NCBI RefSeq assembly: GCF_030817355.1
Contig: NZ_JAUSZH010000001.1
Location: forward strand, 6,200,501-6,264,500
Length of the DNA stretch: 64,000 nucleotides
Origin: Streptomyces sp. V1I1
Lineage (GTDB): Bacteria; Actinomycetota; Actinomycetes; Streptomycetales; Streptomycetaceae
Reading direction: 5' to 3'
The position numbers and the translations under genes were made by a program. This document shows, one piece after another, positions 22,676 through 31,950 of the stretch; position 1 is the stretch's first letter; each line of letters starts with the position of its first letter. The notes below the pieces were generated by a model. The model was not told the DNA's origin. It ran no database searches and was given only the letters and a program-made list of their open reading frames with translations.

Positions 22676-22703
22676 TTTTTGTACTGACCGGTCAGTGCAA
22701 AAA
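22676..22703. promoter_or_regulatory. TetR-type operator of the ABC-YhgE-tetR operon
   Basis: Palindrome with 14-base arms matching at 13 positions (TTTTTGTACTGACC / GGTCAGTGCAAAAA), centred on GACCGGTC. It begins 13 bases upstream of the ATPase GTG. The form is that of a TetR-family operator, and a TetR gene ends the operon. Confidence 0.8.
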
Positions 22704-22818
22704 TACCCCCGAACCTGTGATCGAAGCAAAGGCGCAGGTCAGAGCCGATTGTCAGTGGTGCCCTTCACGATGGACACATACGGCCACAGTGCCGTCACAC
22801 GACGACAGGAGGTTCGTC

Positions 22819-23358
22819 ATGGCCAGCTCCTACGCAGCAGCCGCACACCGGCGCCGCGCCACCGGCCCTGCCCCCTCACTGACCGGACCGGCGAACGACG
22901 TGCACCCCGTCCTGCGGCGGGCCTCGGCACCGCCCGCCGCCCTCGACCTGCTCGCCCAGGCCCGTACGGGACTGGACGAGGCCGCCGCTCTCGAAACACC
23001 GAACGAGCAGTACGCCACCGCCCATCTGGCCGCCCTGCGCACCGCGGCCGCGGTGCTGGCCGCCCGCGGTCGCCCGGAGACCGGCGCACGCCGCAGGCAG
23101 AGGATCCGAAGCGCCTGGGAAGTCCTGCCTGAGATCGCGCCCGAACTGACCGAATGGAGCGCCCTGTTCGCCTCGGGCGCCCGGCGCAGGGCGCGCGCGG
23201 AGGCGGGCATACAGGGCGCGGCGAGCCGCCGCGACGCCGACGATCTGCTGCGCGACGCGGCCATGTTCCTGCGCCTGGTCGAGCGGCTGCTGGTGCTCCA
23301 GCCGGTGCTGCCACAGCCGAGGGGCGAGCAACCGGAGACGGGGGGCGCCGCAGGGTGA
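22819..23358 (+). CDS. SAV_6107-family HEPN-domain protein
   Basis: A 179-residue, all-helical, soluble protein matching the Streptomyces SAV_6107 family (HRRRATGPAPSLTGPA, LRTAAAVLAARGRPE, EIAPELTEWSALFASGA). HEPN domains often cut RNA through an RX4-6H motif, and I cannot find that motif here, so an active nuclease is doubtful. The ATG 22819 has a perfect ACAGGAGG ribosome site. The SAM methyltransferase gene starts 120 bp downstream on the same strand. Confidence 0.8.
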   Translation: MASSYAAAAHRRRATGPAPSLTGPANDVHPVLRRASAPPAALDLLAQARTGLDEAAALETPNEQYATAHLAALRTAAAVLAARGRPETGARRRQRIRSAWEVLPEIAPELTEWSALFASGARRRARAEAGIQGAASRRDADDLLRDAAMFLRLVERLLVLQPVLPQPRGEQPETGGAAG

Positions 23359-23478
23359 GGCGCAGGGCAGCCGCCGGCGGTGAGAAGACGGAGGGCTGGG
23401 GCGCCCGGCGGAGGCAATAGGGTGGACTGCATCTTCAAGGTATTCAACGTATTCGCACCGTCCGAGGAGTCAACTGCC

Positions 23479-24237
23479 GTGTCGGACCTGATGCGCCCCC
23501 GCGCCTCCCTCCGTACCGCCGTGGTCTGGGACGTCCTCAAGGACGCCCTCGACCGCCGGGTCAAGGCAACCGGGACGGACGCCCTGGACGTCCTCGACAC
23601 CGGAGGCGGCAGCGGCTACTTCGCGGTGCCCGTCGCCCAGCTCGGGCACCGCGTCACCGTGGTCGACCCCAGCCCGAACGCACTCTTCGCGCTGGAGCGC
23701 CGGGCCGCCGAGGCCGGTGTGGCCGACCGGGTCCGCGGGGTCCAGGGCGACATCCACGGCCTGTTCGACGTCGCGGAGCGCGACGGGTACGACGTGGTGC
23801 TGTGCCACGGCGTCCTGGAGTACGTGGACGACCCCGCCGAGGGCGTACGCAACGCGGTGGACGCGCTCCGTCCGGCCGGTGCCATCAGCCTGCTCGCCGC
23901 CGGGCTCGGCGGGGCCGTCCTGGCCAGGGCGCTGGCCGGGCACTTCGCCGAGGCCCGCCACGCGCTCACCGACCCCGCGGGCCGCTGGGGCGACGGCGAC
24001 CCGGTGCCGCGCCGCTTCACCGCCGAGCAGCTCACCGAACTCGTCGCCGAGGCCGGTGTCGAGGTGGGTGCCGTGCACGGCGTAAGGGTCTTCGCCGACC
24101 TGGTCCCGGGCGTCCTGGTGGACACCGAGCCCGGCGCGCTGGACGCGCTGCTCAAGCTGGAGGCGGCGGCGGCCGAGCTGCCCGCCTTCCACTCCGTCGC
24201 GACTCAGCTGCACGTTCTGGGCGAGAAGCGGGGCTGA
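23479..24237 (+). CDS. SAM-dependent methyltransferase
   Basis: A 252-residue class I methyltransferase. The SAM-binding motif I is VLDTGGGSGYFAVPVAQ (about residue 39). Motif II acidic residue is in VTVVDPSPNAL, then GDIHGLFD and DVVLCHGVLEYVDD, as in SmtA/CmoM-type enzymes. The C-terminal part is GVRVFADLVPG. Substrate not determinable. GTG 23479 is chosen for the GAGGAG ribosome site 9 bases upstream. It sits downstream of the HEPN-like gene and could be cotranscribed with it. Confidence 0.88.
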   Translation: MSDLMRPRASLRTAVVWDVLKDALDRRVKATGTDALDVLDTGGGSGYFAVPVAQLGHRVTVVDPSPNALFALERRAAEAGVADRVRGVQGDIHGLFDVAERDGYDVVLCHGVLEYVDDPAEGVRNAVDALRPAGAISLLAAGLGGAVLARALAGHFAEARHALTDPAGRWGDGDPVPRRFTAEQLTELVAEAGVEVGAVHGVRVFADLVPGVLVDTEPGALDALLKLEAAAAELPAFHSVATQLHVLGEKRG

Positions 24238-24407
24238 TCAGCGGCGCAGCCGCACATGGAGTACGCCACAGACCCCCCGATCGTGGGCTTCGCCCCGTAT
24301 GATCGGAGGACACCATCCGGCATGACGGATCGGAGGTTGGGGAATCTACGCCTCAGCACCTAAGCCGCCATGGCGGCCCGGACTGGCGAATTGGCGTAGA
24401 GGGCGGG

Positions 24408-24436
24408 TTTCACGGGGGCGATTCCCTGCCTATCCT
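24408..24436 (+). promoter_or_regulatory. Candidate promoter of the DUF3040 gene
   Basis: TTTCAC, 17-base spacer, TATCCT, about 50 bases before GTG 24488. Nothing else is recognisable in the 250-base gap. Confidence 0.4.
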
Positions 24437-24487
24437 GAAAGGGCCGCTTACCGGTCGCCCCCCGCGGCCGACAACTAGGAGGACTCC

Positions 24488-24886
24488 GTGCCGCTCTCGG
24501 AGCACGAGCAGCGAATGCTCGAGCAAATGGAGCGAGCGCTGTACGCCGAAGATCCCAAGTTCGCGACAGCGCTTGAGGGAAGCGGGCTGCGTACATACAC
24601 CCGGCGACGGGTCTACCAGGCAGTCGTCGGCTTCCTGGTGGGTATCGCGCTCCTCATGGCTGGAATGGTCGCGCAGCAGATCTGGATCAGCGTGGTGGGA
24701 TTCCTCGTCATGCTGGGCTGTGCGGTGCTCGCGGTCACCGGATGGCGCAAAGCGCCCAAACCGGGTGAGCAGCAGGCCGTGGGGGACACGGCAGCTCCCG
24801 CCGGCCGCCATCCCCGTCGACGCAGGTCGATGATGGACCGGATCGAGCAGCGGTGGCAGCGCCGCCGCGATGAACAGGGCCACTGA
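24488..24886 (+). CDS. DUF3040 membrane protein
   Basis: The 132-residue protein has the DUF3040 opening MPLSEHEQRMLEQMERAL, then two membrane helices (about 45-65 and 68-86), and a basic tail (RHPRRRRSMMDRIEQRWQRRR). DUF3040 proteins are actinobacteria-specific, lie near dcw clusters, and have no known function. GTG 24488 is preceded by an AGGAGG ribosome site. A very strong bidirectional hairpin follows. Confidence 0.9.
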   Translation: MPLSEHEQRMLEQMERALYAEDPKFATALEGSGLRTYTRRRVYQAVVGFLVGIALLMAGMVAQQIWISVVGFLVMLGCAVLAVTGWRKAPKPGEQQAVGDTAAPAGRHPRRRRSMMDRIEQRWQRRRDEQGH

Positions 24887-24909
24887 ACCGCCTAATCAAA
24901 ACGTGCTGA

Positions 24910-24953
24910 AAACGGTGAGGGGCGACGCTCAAGAGCGTCGCCCCTCACCGTTT
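24910..24953. terminator. Bidirectional terminator between DUF3040 and tgpA-like genes
   Basis: Perfect 21-bp inverted repeat (AAACGGTGAGGGGCGACGCT plus C, and complement) with an AA loop, flanked by A and T runs on the two sides. Confidence 0.85.
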
Positions 24954-25072
24954 CTCGTACTGCGCCTCGAGGTCTCGCACAGCACCTCTCGTACAGCACC
25001 TGAGTTCTCGTACGGCAACTCGAGCGGGAGTCGGGCCGGGCTCGCGCCCGGCCCGCTGCGGTCAGCCCCGCG

Positions 25073-27526
25073 TCAGCCCCGCTGCCGGGATGCGCGGCGC
25101 AGGATTCCCGACCACCGGCCGGCCGCCCACTGGCTGCCAGACCACCGGTCAAGACGCCACCTGCGCACGCCCCACCGGTCCGTGACGGCCGCCCAGCGCG
25201 CCGACAGGGCCCACACCACTCGGACGGTGGAGCGGGGCGCGAGCAGGGCCCACAGCCGCGTACCGCGGCCCACTGCGGCCCCGAGCCCGGCCCGGATCTC
25301 CTCGGCGTCATCCGCCAGCCCCGTGCCCGGCCGCGGCTGAGGCGCATACAGCACCTGCTCCACCGCACTGGCCACCCGGTGCACTGCGTCGGCCGCCTCG
25401 CCCTCCAGCTGTCCCAGCCGGACGATGCGGGCAGCGGCCTTGCGCGGCGTCTGCGATTCGTCGGGCAGGATGCCGTGGTCCCACGCCGTATCGGAGATCT
25501 CCTGCCAGGCCGCCAGCGTCCGGTTCGCCGCGTCCTCGGACGTGCGCCCGCTGGAGCCGAGGCGTCGTGCGCGCACCCTGATCCGCCACAGCATCGGCAG
25601 CAGCGGCACCAGCACCACCGCCACGACGGCCAGGCTCACACCCAGCACGGTCCCCAGCGGGGTCCCGGGGTCGGTCGGCGGCAGGATCTCCTGCGGAGCG
25701 GCCGCTCCGCACTCGCCGAGCTGCTTTGCCTGCTGCGCCGGGCAGGTGTCCGACACCGAAGGCGCGGCCGACGGCGTCGCCGCAGCGCTGGTCTCGGGCT
25801 GGGTCGGGTTGGTCGCCCCGCCGGACGGTGACTCCGGGCGCGTGTAGTCGGGCGCGGAGCCCCGGCTCGGGGTCGGCTCGAACCGCGTCCACCCCACGCC
25901 CTCGAAGTACAGCTCCGGCCAGGCGTGCGCCTCGCGCAGTCCGACCGACACGGTGCCGTCCGCCCGCGGGGAGCCCGGGGTGAAGCCCACCGCGACCCGC
26001 GCCGGTATGCCCAGCGTCCTGGCCATCGCGGCCATCGAGAACGAGAAGTGGACGCAGAAGCCTTCTTTCTCCCTCAGGAAGCGGGAGATCGCGTTGACGC
26101 CCGTGCCCGACTGCACCTGGGTGTCGTAGCGGAAGCCGCCCTCGATCGCGAACCAGTCCTGGAGCTTGACCGCCCGCTCGTAGTCGTTCGTGGCGCCCCT
26201 GGTCACCGCCTTCGCGGTGTTTCTGACCACGTCGGGAAGCGCATCGGGAACCCGGGTGTACTCGCGCAGCAGCTTGGAGGGCGGGGTGGGCGCGCTTGCC
26301 AGCTGATCCGGCGTCGGCTTCACCAGCAGGCTGGTGACGGAGTACTGCGCGCCACGGGTGTCCTGACCACGGTCACCCACCAGGGTCCGGCCGGCGGGCT
26401 CGTAGCGCCAGCGTCCGTTGATCTTTACCTGCGTCGCCGGGTAGGGGAGCGGCAGCCAGCTCTGCTTGTACGAGCCCGCGGCCGAGATGTTCGTCTTGAT
26501 CTCGGTGACGCCTACGGACGTGCTCAGGCCGTCCGGCTGCGGAAGCCGGTCCGGCACGTCCTTGACCTTGCGCTCCGAGGACTTCCACGCAGTCCCGTCG
26601 AACTGGTCCAGCGCGACGATCCGCAGATAGAGGTCTTTGGTCTCCGTCGCGTTGGTGCGATACCGGATGACCTCGCGGTCCTCCGGCTGGTTGAGGCTGT
26701 CCTGCAGCGAGACCAGCGGGTTCACCGCGGAGATGGTGCCGCCGCCGGAGCCCGGGCCGTCCCCGCTGCCCGTGCTCTCCAGCAGACCGCCGTCCAGTGC
26801 GGGCAGGGCCGCCGGGACCACGAGGGCGACGCCCAGCGCGAGCGCGCCGATCCGGCGGCCCGTACGGACCGGTGCCAGGGCATTGCCGCCCGCCGAGTCG
26901 AGCCCGGCGGGGCTGCGTCCCTGCCCGGGTGCGGCACCGCCGAAGACGCGGCCCCACTGGGAGAGCCGGTCCCGGCCCTCGGCCAGCAGGAGCAGCAGAT
27001 ATCCGGAGGCCGCGAGCAGGAACCACATCCAGCTCGCGCCGCCGGACAGGCCCGCGGCCACCGAGTACAGCGCGAGCAGCGGCAGCCCGGCCGGGGCGGC
27101 ACTGCGGAACGTCACCGCGAGCGCGTCCACCGCCAGGCCGATCAGCAGCACCCCGCCGATCACCATGAGCCTGATGCCGTCGGTCGCCGGCGCCGGGATC
27201 GCGTACCGCCCGACGTCCTCGCCACCGGCGTTCAGCAACGTCCCGAACTGCTGGAACACGTCGGGACCCGGCAGCACGCCGAGAATCGCCTGGCTGCGGG
27301 CGAAGACCACGGTGAGCAGCAGCAGCGTGACGAGCGCCTGCACCGTCACCGTCAGCGGCCTGGCCAGCGGCACCCGCCGGGCAAGCGCCCCCACCCCGCT
27401 CTGGATCGCCAGCAGGAACGCCGCCTGCACCATCCAGCTCGCCGGATCGACCAGCGGCAGCATCGCGCCCGCCGCCATCAGGGTGGCGGCGAAGGCACAG
27501 AGAGCCAGCCGTCCGCGACCGCTCAT
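25073..27526 (-). CDS. TgpA-like membrane transglutaminase (DUF3488/transglutaminase)
   Basis: An 817-residue membrane protein. Six or so N-terminal membrane helices (to about residue 220) are followed by an extracytoplasmic transglutaminase-like domain with Cys491 (EGFCVHFSF) and His534 (EAHAWPELYF). One more membrane helix (about 640-660) and a C-terminal cytoplasmic DUF4129-like region follow. TgpA-type proteins accompany MoxR and DUF58 genes and are thought to act in cell-surface maturation. Start ATG 27526 overlaps the DUF58 stop (ATGA). Confidence 0.92.
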   Translation of the reverse strand: MSGRGRLALCAFAATLMAAGAMLPLVDPASWMVQAAFLLAIQSGVGALARRVPLARPLTVTVQALVTLLLLTVVFARSQAILGVLPGPDVFQQFGTLLNAGGEDVGRYAIPAPATDGIRLMVIGGVLLIGLAVDALAVTFRSAAPAGLPLLALYSVAAGLSGGASWMWFLLAASGYLLLLLAEGRDRLSQWGRVFGGAAPGQGRSPAGLDSAGGNALAPVRTGRRIGALALGVALVVPAALPALDGGLLESTGSGDGPGSGGGTISAVNPLVSLQDSLNQPEDREVIRYRTNATETKDLYLRIVALDQFDGTAWKSSERKVKDVPDRLPQPDGLSTSVGVTEIKTNISAAGSYKQSWLPLPYPATQVKINGRWRYEPAGRTLVGDRGQDTRGAQYSVTSLLVKPTPDQLASAPTPPSKLLREYTRVPDALPDVVRNTAKAVTRGATNDYERAVKLQDWFAIEGGFRYDTQVQSGTGVNAISRFLREKEGFCVHFSFSMAAMARTLGIPARVAVGFTPGSPRADGTVSVGLREAHAWPELYFEGVGWTRFEPTPSRGSAPDYTRPESPSGGATNPTQPETSAAATPSAAPSVSDTCPAQQAKQLGECGAAAPQEILPPTDPGTPLGTVLGVSLAVVAVVLVPLLPMLWRIRVRARRLGSSGRTSEDAANRTLAAWQEISDTAWDHGILPDESQTPRKAAARIVRLGQLEGEAADAVHRVASAVEQVLYAPQPRPGTGLADDAEEIRAGLGAAVGRGTRLWALLAPRSTVRVVWALSARWAAVTDRWGVRRWRLDRWSGSQWAAGRWSGILRRASRQRG

Positions 27527-28881
27527 GACCAACCCCCAGAGAAACCGTTCGTACCGCTGCCGGACGACTCGCTGCGCTGCCGGCCCGCCTGCTGCCACAG
27601 GTCGGAGAGCGGCGTCCCGGGCGACACGGACAGGGCCGTCCAGCCCGCCTCGCGCAGCAGCCTCAGCCGGTCGTCGACCGCGCCGGCCACCGCGCCGCTC
27701 GTCACCCAGGTCCCGCTGTCCAGGACGAAGGCGACGGCCGCGCCGCTGCGCTGCCGCATGCGGGCGGCCAGGGCCGCCTGCTCCTCGTCCAGATCGCCGA
27801 AGAAGGCGACCAGCAGCCCTTCGTTCCCGCCGCGCAGCACGTCGTACGAGCGCGAGAGCCCGGCCCCGTCGGAGTGGTCGACGACCGCGAGCGTGTCCAT
27901 CATCAGACCCGCGGAGTCCGCGGACTCCTGGGTGGACCCGGCGAAGCCGTCGGCGCCCTCACTGGGCACCGAGCTTCCGGTGTCCGTCAACAGCCGGACC
28001 GCGAAGCCCCGTTCCAGCATGTGCACCAGGGCCGAGGCCGCGCCCGACACCGCCCACTCGAAGGCCGAGTCGGGACCCGCACCCTGAAAGGCGATCCGCC
28101 GGGTGTCGAGCAGCACCGTGCACCTGGCCCGCTGCGGCTGCTCCTCGCGGCGCACCATCAGCTCGCCGTAGCGCGCGGTGGAGCGCCAGTGCACCCGGCG
28201 CAGATCGTCGCCGTAGCGGTAGCTGCGCGGGATTATGTCGTCGTCGCCCGCCAGCGCCAGCGAGCGCTGCCGCCCGTCGCCGTACCCCGAGGCCTCGCCC
28301 GCCAGCCTCACCGCAGGCAGCGCCTCGGTCCGCGGAATGACGGTGAGGGTGTCGTACGCGCTGAAGGAGCGGGTCAGTTCGCACATCCCGAACGGGTCGC
28401 TCAGCCGCAGCTGCAGCGGCCCGAGCGGATAGCGCCCGCGCAGATCCGAACGGACCCGGTAGGACACCTCGCGCCGGCCGCCCGCCTCCACCCTGTCCAG
28501 CACGAACCGGGGCCGCGGCCCCAGCACGTACGGCACATGGTCCTGGAGCATCAGCAGCCCGGTGGGCAGCCGCGAGACGTTGTCCATGCGCAGGTGGACC
28601 CGCGCCTCGGATCCCGCAGGCACCCGCGAGGGCGAGAGCCGCCGGCTGCCCGCGACCCGGTAGCGGGTGCGGTACAGCACGGCCACACAGACCAGCGGCA
28701 GCACGGCCAGCAGCAGCCCGACGCGAAGCAGGTCGCCCTGCCCGAGGACATACGCGCACAACGCCGCCGCCACGCCGGCCGCGAAGAAGGAACGCCCGCG
28801 TGTGGTGAGCCCGCCCAGGGCCGCCCGCAGGCCGCTCGCGTCCTTGCCTTCCGCGGCGGCGGGGCCCCCAGCCGACGACAT
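27523..28881 (-). CDS. DUF58 (von Willebrand A-like) protein
   Basis: A 452-residue protein with two N-terminal membrane helices (about 28-70), a beta-rich region, and a DUF58 domain containing GDDDIIPRSYRYGDDLRRVHWRSTARYGELMVRRE in outline. The RVHWRSTAR part is the family hallmark. DUF58 proteins pair with MoxR ATPases as possible metal-dependent vWA-like partners. It lies between moxR and the transglutaminase gene with overlaps on both sides. The alternative start is GTG 28884. Confidence 0.93.
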   Translation of the reverse strand: MSSAGGPAAAEGKDASGLRAALGGLTTRGRSFFAAGVAAALCAYVLGQGDLLRVGLLLAVLPLVCVAVLYRTRYRVAGSRRLSPSRVPAGSEARVHLRMDNVSRLPTGLLMLQDHVPYVLGPRPRFVLDRVEAGGRREVSYRVRSDLRGRYPLGPLQLRLSDPFGMCELTRSFSAYDTLTVIPRTEALPAVRLAGEASGYGDGRQRSLALAGDDDIIPRSYRYGDDLRRVHWRSTARYGELMVRREEQPQRARCTVLLDTRRIAFQGAGPDSAFEWAVSGAASALVHMLERGFAVRLLTDTGSSVPSEGADGFAGSTQESADSAGLMMDTLAVVDHSDGAGLSRSYDVLRGGNEGLLVAFFGDLDEEQAALAARMRQRSGAAVAFVLDSGTWVTSGAVAGAVDDRLRLLREAGWTALSVSPGTPLSDLWQQAGRQRSESSGSGTNGFSGGWS

Positions 28882-29927
28882 CACAGCCGCCGGGCGCCGG
28901 GCTGCTGGCCGTAGAGCGGCGCCTGGGCCGGCCGGCCCGGGACATAGACGCTGTCGGAGCCGCCGGCCGTGGGCACCGGGGTGCGCTGCATGATCTCCAG
29001 CACGACCTGCTCCGCCGTACGCCGGTTCAACTGGGCCTGCGCGGTGGGCAGCAGCCGGTGCGCGAGCACCTGCACGGCCAGTGCCTGGACATCGTCCGGC
29101 AGGGCGTAGTCACGGCCGCTGAGCGCCGCCGAGGCCTTCGCGGCACGCAGCAGATGCAGCGTGGCGCGCGGCGATGCGCCCAGTCTCAGGTCCGCGTGGC
29201 TGCGGGTGGCCGCCACCAGCTCCACGGCGTACCGCCGAACGGAGTCGGCGACATGGACCGTACGCACGGCGTCGATCAGTTTCACGATGTCGTGGGCGTG
29301 GGCAACCGGCTGCAGATCGTCGAGTGGCGAGACCCCGCCGTGCACATCGAGCATCTGCAGCTCGGCGTCCGCGCTGGGGTAGCCGATCGAAACCCGCGCC
29401 ATGAAGCGGTCCCGCTGCGCCTCCGGCAGCGGATAGGTGCCCTCCATCTCCACCGGGTTCTGGGTGGCCACCACCATGAAGGGGCTTGGCAGTTCGTAAG
29501 TATTCCCGTCAATGGTGACCTGGCGCTCCTCCATCGACTCCAGCAGCGCCGACTGCGTCTTGGGCGACGCGCGGTTGATCTCGTCGCCGATCACGATCTG
29601 GGCGAAGATCGCGCCCGGTTTGAACTCGAAGTCGCGCCGCTGCTGGTCGAAGATCGACACACCGGTGATGTCGGACGGCAGCAGATCCGGCGTGAACTGG
29701 ATACGCCGCACCGAACAGTCGATGGACCGCGCCAGCGCCTTGGCCAGCATTGTCTTGCCCACGCCCGGCACATCTTCGATCAGCAGATGCCCCTCGGCGA
29801 GCAGCACTGTCAGCGAAAGCCGTACGACCTCAGGCTTGCCCTCGATCACACCCTCCACCGACCTGCGGACACGCTCCGCTGTGGTGGTCAGATCTGTGAG
29901 GCTCGCTCGATCGTCATAGGTCGTCAC
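28881..29927 (-). CDS. MoxR-family AAA+ ATPase
   Basis: A 348-residue AAA+ chaperone-like ATPase. Walker A is DVPGVGKTMLAKAL, Walker B is IVIGDEINRA, and MEERQVTI, VATQNPVEMEGTYPLPEAQRDRF and the sensor-2 region follow. It probably remodels or inserts cofactors into the DUF58/transglutaminase partners encoded next in the operon. GTG 29927 is chosen for the GAGGAGG ribosome site. A perfect 16-bp palindrome lies 76 bp upstream. Confidence 0.95.
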   Translation of the reverse strand: MTTYDDRASLTDLTTTAERVRRSVEGVIEGKPEVVRLSLTVLLAEGHLLIEDVPGVGKTMLAKALARSIDCSVRRIQFTPDLLPSDITGVSIFDQQRRDFEFKPGAIFAQIVIGDEINRASPKTQSALLESMEERQVTIDGNTYELPSPFMVVATQNPVEMEGTYPLPEAQRDRFMARVSIGYPSADAELQMLDVHGGVSPLDDLQPVAHAHDIVKLIDAVRTVHVADSVRRYAVELVAATRSHADLRLGASPRATLHLLRAAKASAALSGRDYALPDDVQALAVQVLAHRLLPTAQAQLNRRTAEQVVLEIMQRTPVPTAGGSDSVYVPGRPAQAPLYGQQPGARRL

Positions 29928-30002
29928 CCGGCCCTCCTCGGCCCGTTCTACGGGCCGATGCTCTTCAGACGGCCCGGCCCACCCCGAAACACGGACACCG
30001 TC

Positions 30003-30018
30003 TCCGGAAGCTTCCGGA
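30003..30018. promoter_or_regulatory. Perfect palindrome upstream of moxR
   Basis: TCCGGAAGCTTCCGGA, a 16-bp dyad with no loop, in the 200-bp gap between moxR and the carbonic anhydrase gene. Both genes point left, so it is a candidate operator for moxR-DUF58-tgpA. Confidence 0.45.
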
Positions 30019-30127
30019 AGGGTGCCACACACGCATTCTTGTTGCCGTTACCGGGTCGTGTCACTCGCCTGTGGATAAGTGGGTGCGATTTGTCGGTGTT
30101 GCCCTGCTTTATCCGGTGTGCGAGCGG

Positions 30128-30670
30128 TCACGCAGCGGGGTCGATCTCCCGCAGCAGCCCCTCCGTCACATCGAACACAAAGCCCCGGACGTCATCGGTG
30201 TGCGGCAGGAACGGTGAGGTGCGCACCCGCTGCATGGACTGCCGTACGTCCTGATCGACATCCCGGAACGCCTCCACCGCCCACGGCGGCCGCTGTCCCA
30301 CCTCGTCCTCCAGCTCGTGCCGGAAGTCCTCGGTCAGACTCTCCAGACCACAGTTGGTGTGGTGGATGAGTATGACGCTGCGGGTGCCAAGCGCCCGCTG
30401 GCTGATGGTCAGCGAGCGGATCACATCGTCCGTGACCACACCGCCGGCGTTCCGGATCGTGTGACAGTCGCCCAGCTCCAGCCCGAGCGCGTCGTGCAGG
30501 TCGAGCCGGGCGTCCATGCAGGCGACCACGGCCACCTGCAGCACGGGGCGGGCGTCCATCCCCGGATCCTGGAAGCCGGCGGCGTAGCGCAGGTTCGCCT
30601 CGACGAGACGATCAGTGACCGTCCCGCTGGAACGCACTGCGTCGGCAGAGTGGTGCGCGGAAGTCGACAT
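30128..30670 (-). CDS. Beta-carbonic anhydrase
   Basis: Interconverts CO2 and bicarbonate. The 180-residue protein has the beta-class zinc pattern: Cys in VVACMDARLD (with the Asp-Arg dyad) and His-x2-Cys in IHHTNCGLES. The HTIRNAGGVVTDD and TISQRALGTRSVILIHHTNCG blocks place it in the short bacterial clade. ATG 30670 has no ribosome site. TACCGT 7 bases upstream could make a leaderless message. It is divergent from the dcw cluster. Confidence 0.92.
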   Translation of the reverse strand: MSTSAHHSADAVRSSGTVTDRLVEANLRYAAGFQDPGMDARPVLQVAVVACMDARLDLHDALGLELGDCHTIRNAGGVVTDDVIRSLTISQRALGTRSVILIHHTNCGLESLTEDFRHELEDEVGQRPPWAVEAFRDVDQDVRQSMQRVRTSPFLPHTDDVRGFVFDVTEGLLREIDPAA

Positions 30671-30845
30671 GAGGATGACGGTAATGGGCACAGCCAGGTG
30701 AAGCCCGCTGTGAGGGGGGACAAAGAACGTCAATGAGCCTTGTTGTGACCTAACCCACAGGCGTGATCGGTCGCGTCCGTACGAGTGAAGTGTCCGCTCC
30801 GGCGGCCCGTCCCCGCACCCCCCGCGCCACGCGACAGCCGGTTGA

Positions 30846-30873
30846 TTGACCGCCAGGACGCGTGGACTAAAGT
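30846..30873 (+). promoter_or_regulatory. Candidate promoter of the dcw cluster
   Basis: TTGACC, 16-base spacer, TAAAGT, giving a start near 30880 and a leader of about 115 bases before rsmH. The remaining 30671-30996 gap shows no other gene. mraZ is absent. Confidence 0.6.
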
Positions 30874-30996
30874 GACGCGCAGTTCACGGACACTTCCCGC
30901 ACATCCTGTAATTTTCGATGTTTCCCCGCGTGTGGCGGCGTACCTGCGGGCGGGGACCCGGCAGTACGTACCCCCGCGCCGGACCTGAGAGGGCGC

Positions 30997-31950
30997 ATGA
31001 GCCAGACCCGACACGTCCCGGTGATGCTCCAGCGGTGCCTGGACCTGTTGGCCCCGGCGCTGGACCGGCCGGGCGCGGTGGTCGTCGACTGCACCCTGGG
31101 CCTCGGCGGACACAGCGAGGCTCTGCTCACTCAGTTCCCCGAGGTACGCCTGGTCGCACTCGACCGGGACAAGGAAGCGCTGCGGCTGTCCGGCGAACGG
31201 CTCGCCCCCTTCGGCGACCGGGCCACCCTGGTGCACGCCGTCTACGACGAGCTCCCCCAGGTCCTCGAGCGCCTGAAGATCCCCCGAGTGCAGGGCATCC
31301 TGTTCGACCTCGGCGTCTCCTCCATGCAGCTCGACGAGGCGGACCGCGGATTCGCGTACGCCCAGGACGCCCCGCTCGACATGCGCATGGACCAGACGAC
31401 CGGCGTCAGCGCGGCCGAGGTCCTCAACACCTACCCGCCCGGCGAGCTGGTCCGGATCCTGCGCATGTACGGCGAGGAGAAGCAGGCCAAGCGGATCGTC
31501 TCCGCCGTCGTACGGGAACGGGAGAAGGAACCCTTCAGCAACAGCGCCCGGCTCGTCGAGCTGATCCGCGACGCCCTGCCGCAGGCCGCCAAGCGCACCG
31601 GCGGCAACCCCGCCAAGCGCACCTTCCAGGCGCTGCGCATCGAGGTCAACGGCGAGCTGACCGTCCTGGAGCACGCCATCCCGGCCGCGGTCGGCACGCT
31701 CGCCGTCGGCGGCCGCATCGCCGTCCTGTCGTACCACTCCCTCGAGGACCGGCTCGTCAAGCAGGTCTTCGCGGCCGGCGCGGGCAACACGGCCCCGCCC
31801 GGCCTGCCGGTCGTCCCCGAGGAGTACCAGCCGCGGCTCAAACTGCTGACCCGCGGGGCCGAGCTGCCGACCGAGGAAGAGGTCGCCCAGAACCGCCGCG
31901 CGGCGCCCGCGCGGCTCAGGGGAGCGCAGCGCATCCGGGAGGACGTGTGA
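30997..31950 (+). CDS. rsmH: 16S rRNA (cytosine1402-N4)-methyltransferase
   Basis: SAM-dependent methylation of C1402 in 16S rRNA. The gene (formerly mraW) classically opens dcw clusters. The 317-residue protein has [27 protein letters not shown] (SAM motif), [38 protein letters not shown] and the C-terminal [13 protein letters not shown]. The ATG follows GAGAGGG. Its TGA overlaps the ftsL GTG, so translation is coupled. Confidence 0.97.
   Translation: MSQTRHVPVMLQRCLDLLAPALDRPGAVVVDCTLGLGGHSEALLTQFPEVRLVALDRDKEALRLSGERLAPFGDRATLVHAVYDELPQVLERLKIPRVQGILFDLGVSSMQLDEADRGFAYAQDAPLDMRMDQTTGVSAAEVLNTYPPGELVRILRMYGEEKQAKRIVSAVVREREKEPFSNSARLVELIRDALPQAAKRTGGNPAKRTFQALRIEVNGELTVLEHAIPAAVGTLAVGGRIAVLSYHSLEDRLVKQVFAAGAGNTAPPGLPVVPEEYQPRLKLLTRGAELPTEEEVAQNRRAAPARLRGAQRIREDV

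Noticed and set aside
22819..23358. Toxin-antitoxin module with the HEPN-like protein as toxin
   Set aside because: No RX4-6H catalytic motif and no small antitoxin (MNT) gene next to it. The neighbour is a methyltransferase.
30070..30078. TGTGGATAA, a perfect DnaA-box-like 9-mer
   Set aside because: Single copy, with no cluster, AT-rich region or dnaA/dnaN neighbours, so not an origin.
30671..30996. A missing mraZ gene at the head of the dcw cluster
   Set aside because: No MraZ-like frame is present, and Streptomyces dcw clusters normally begin with rsmH, so its absence is not unusual.
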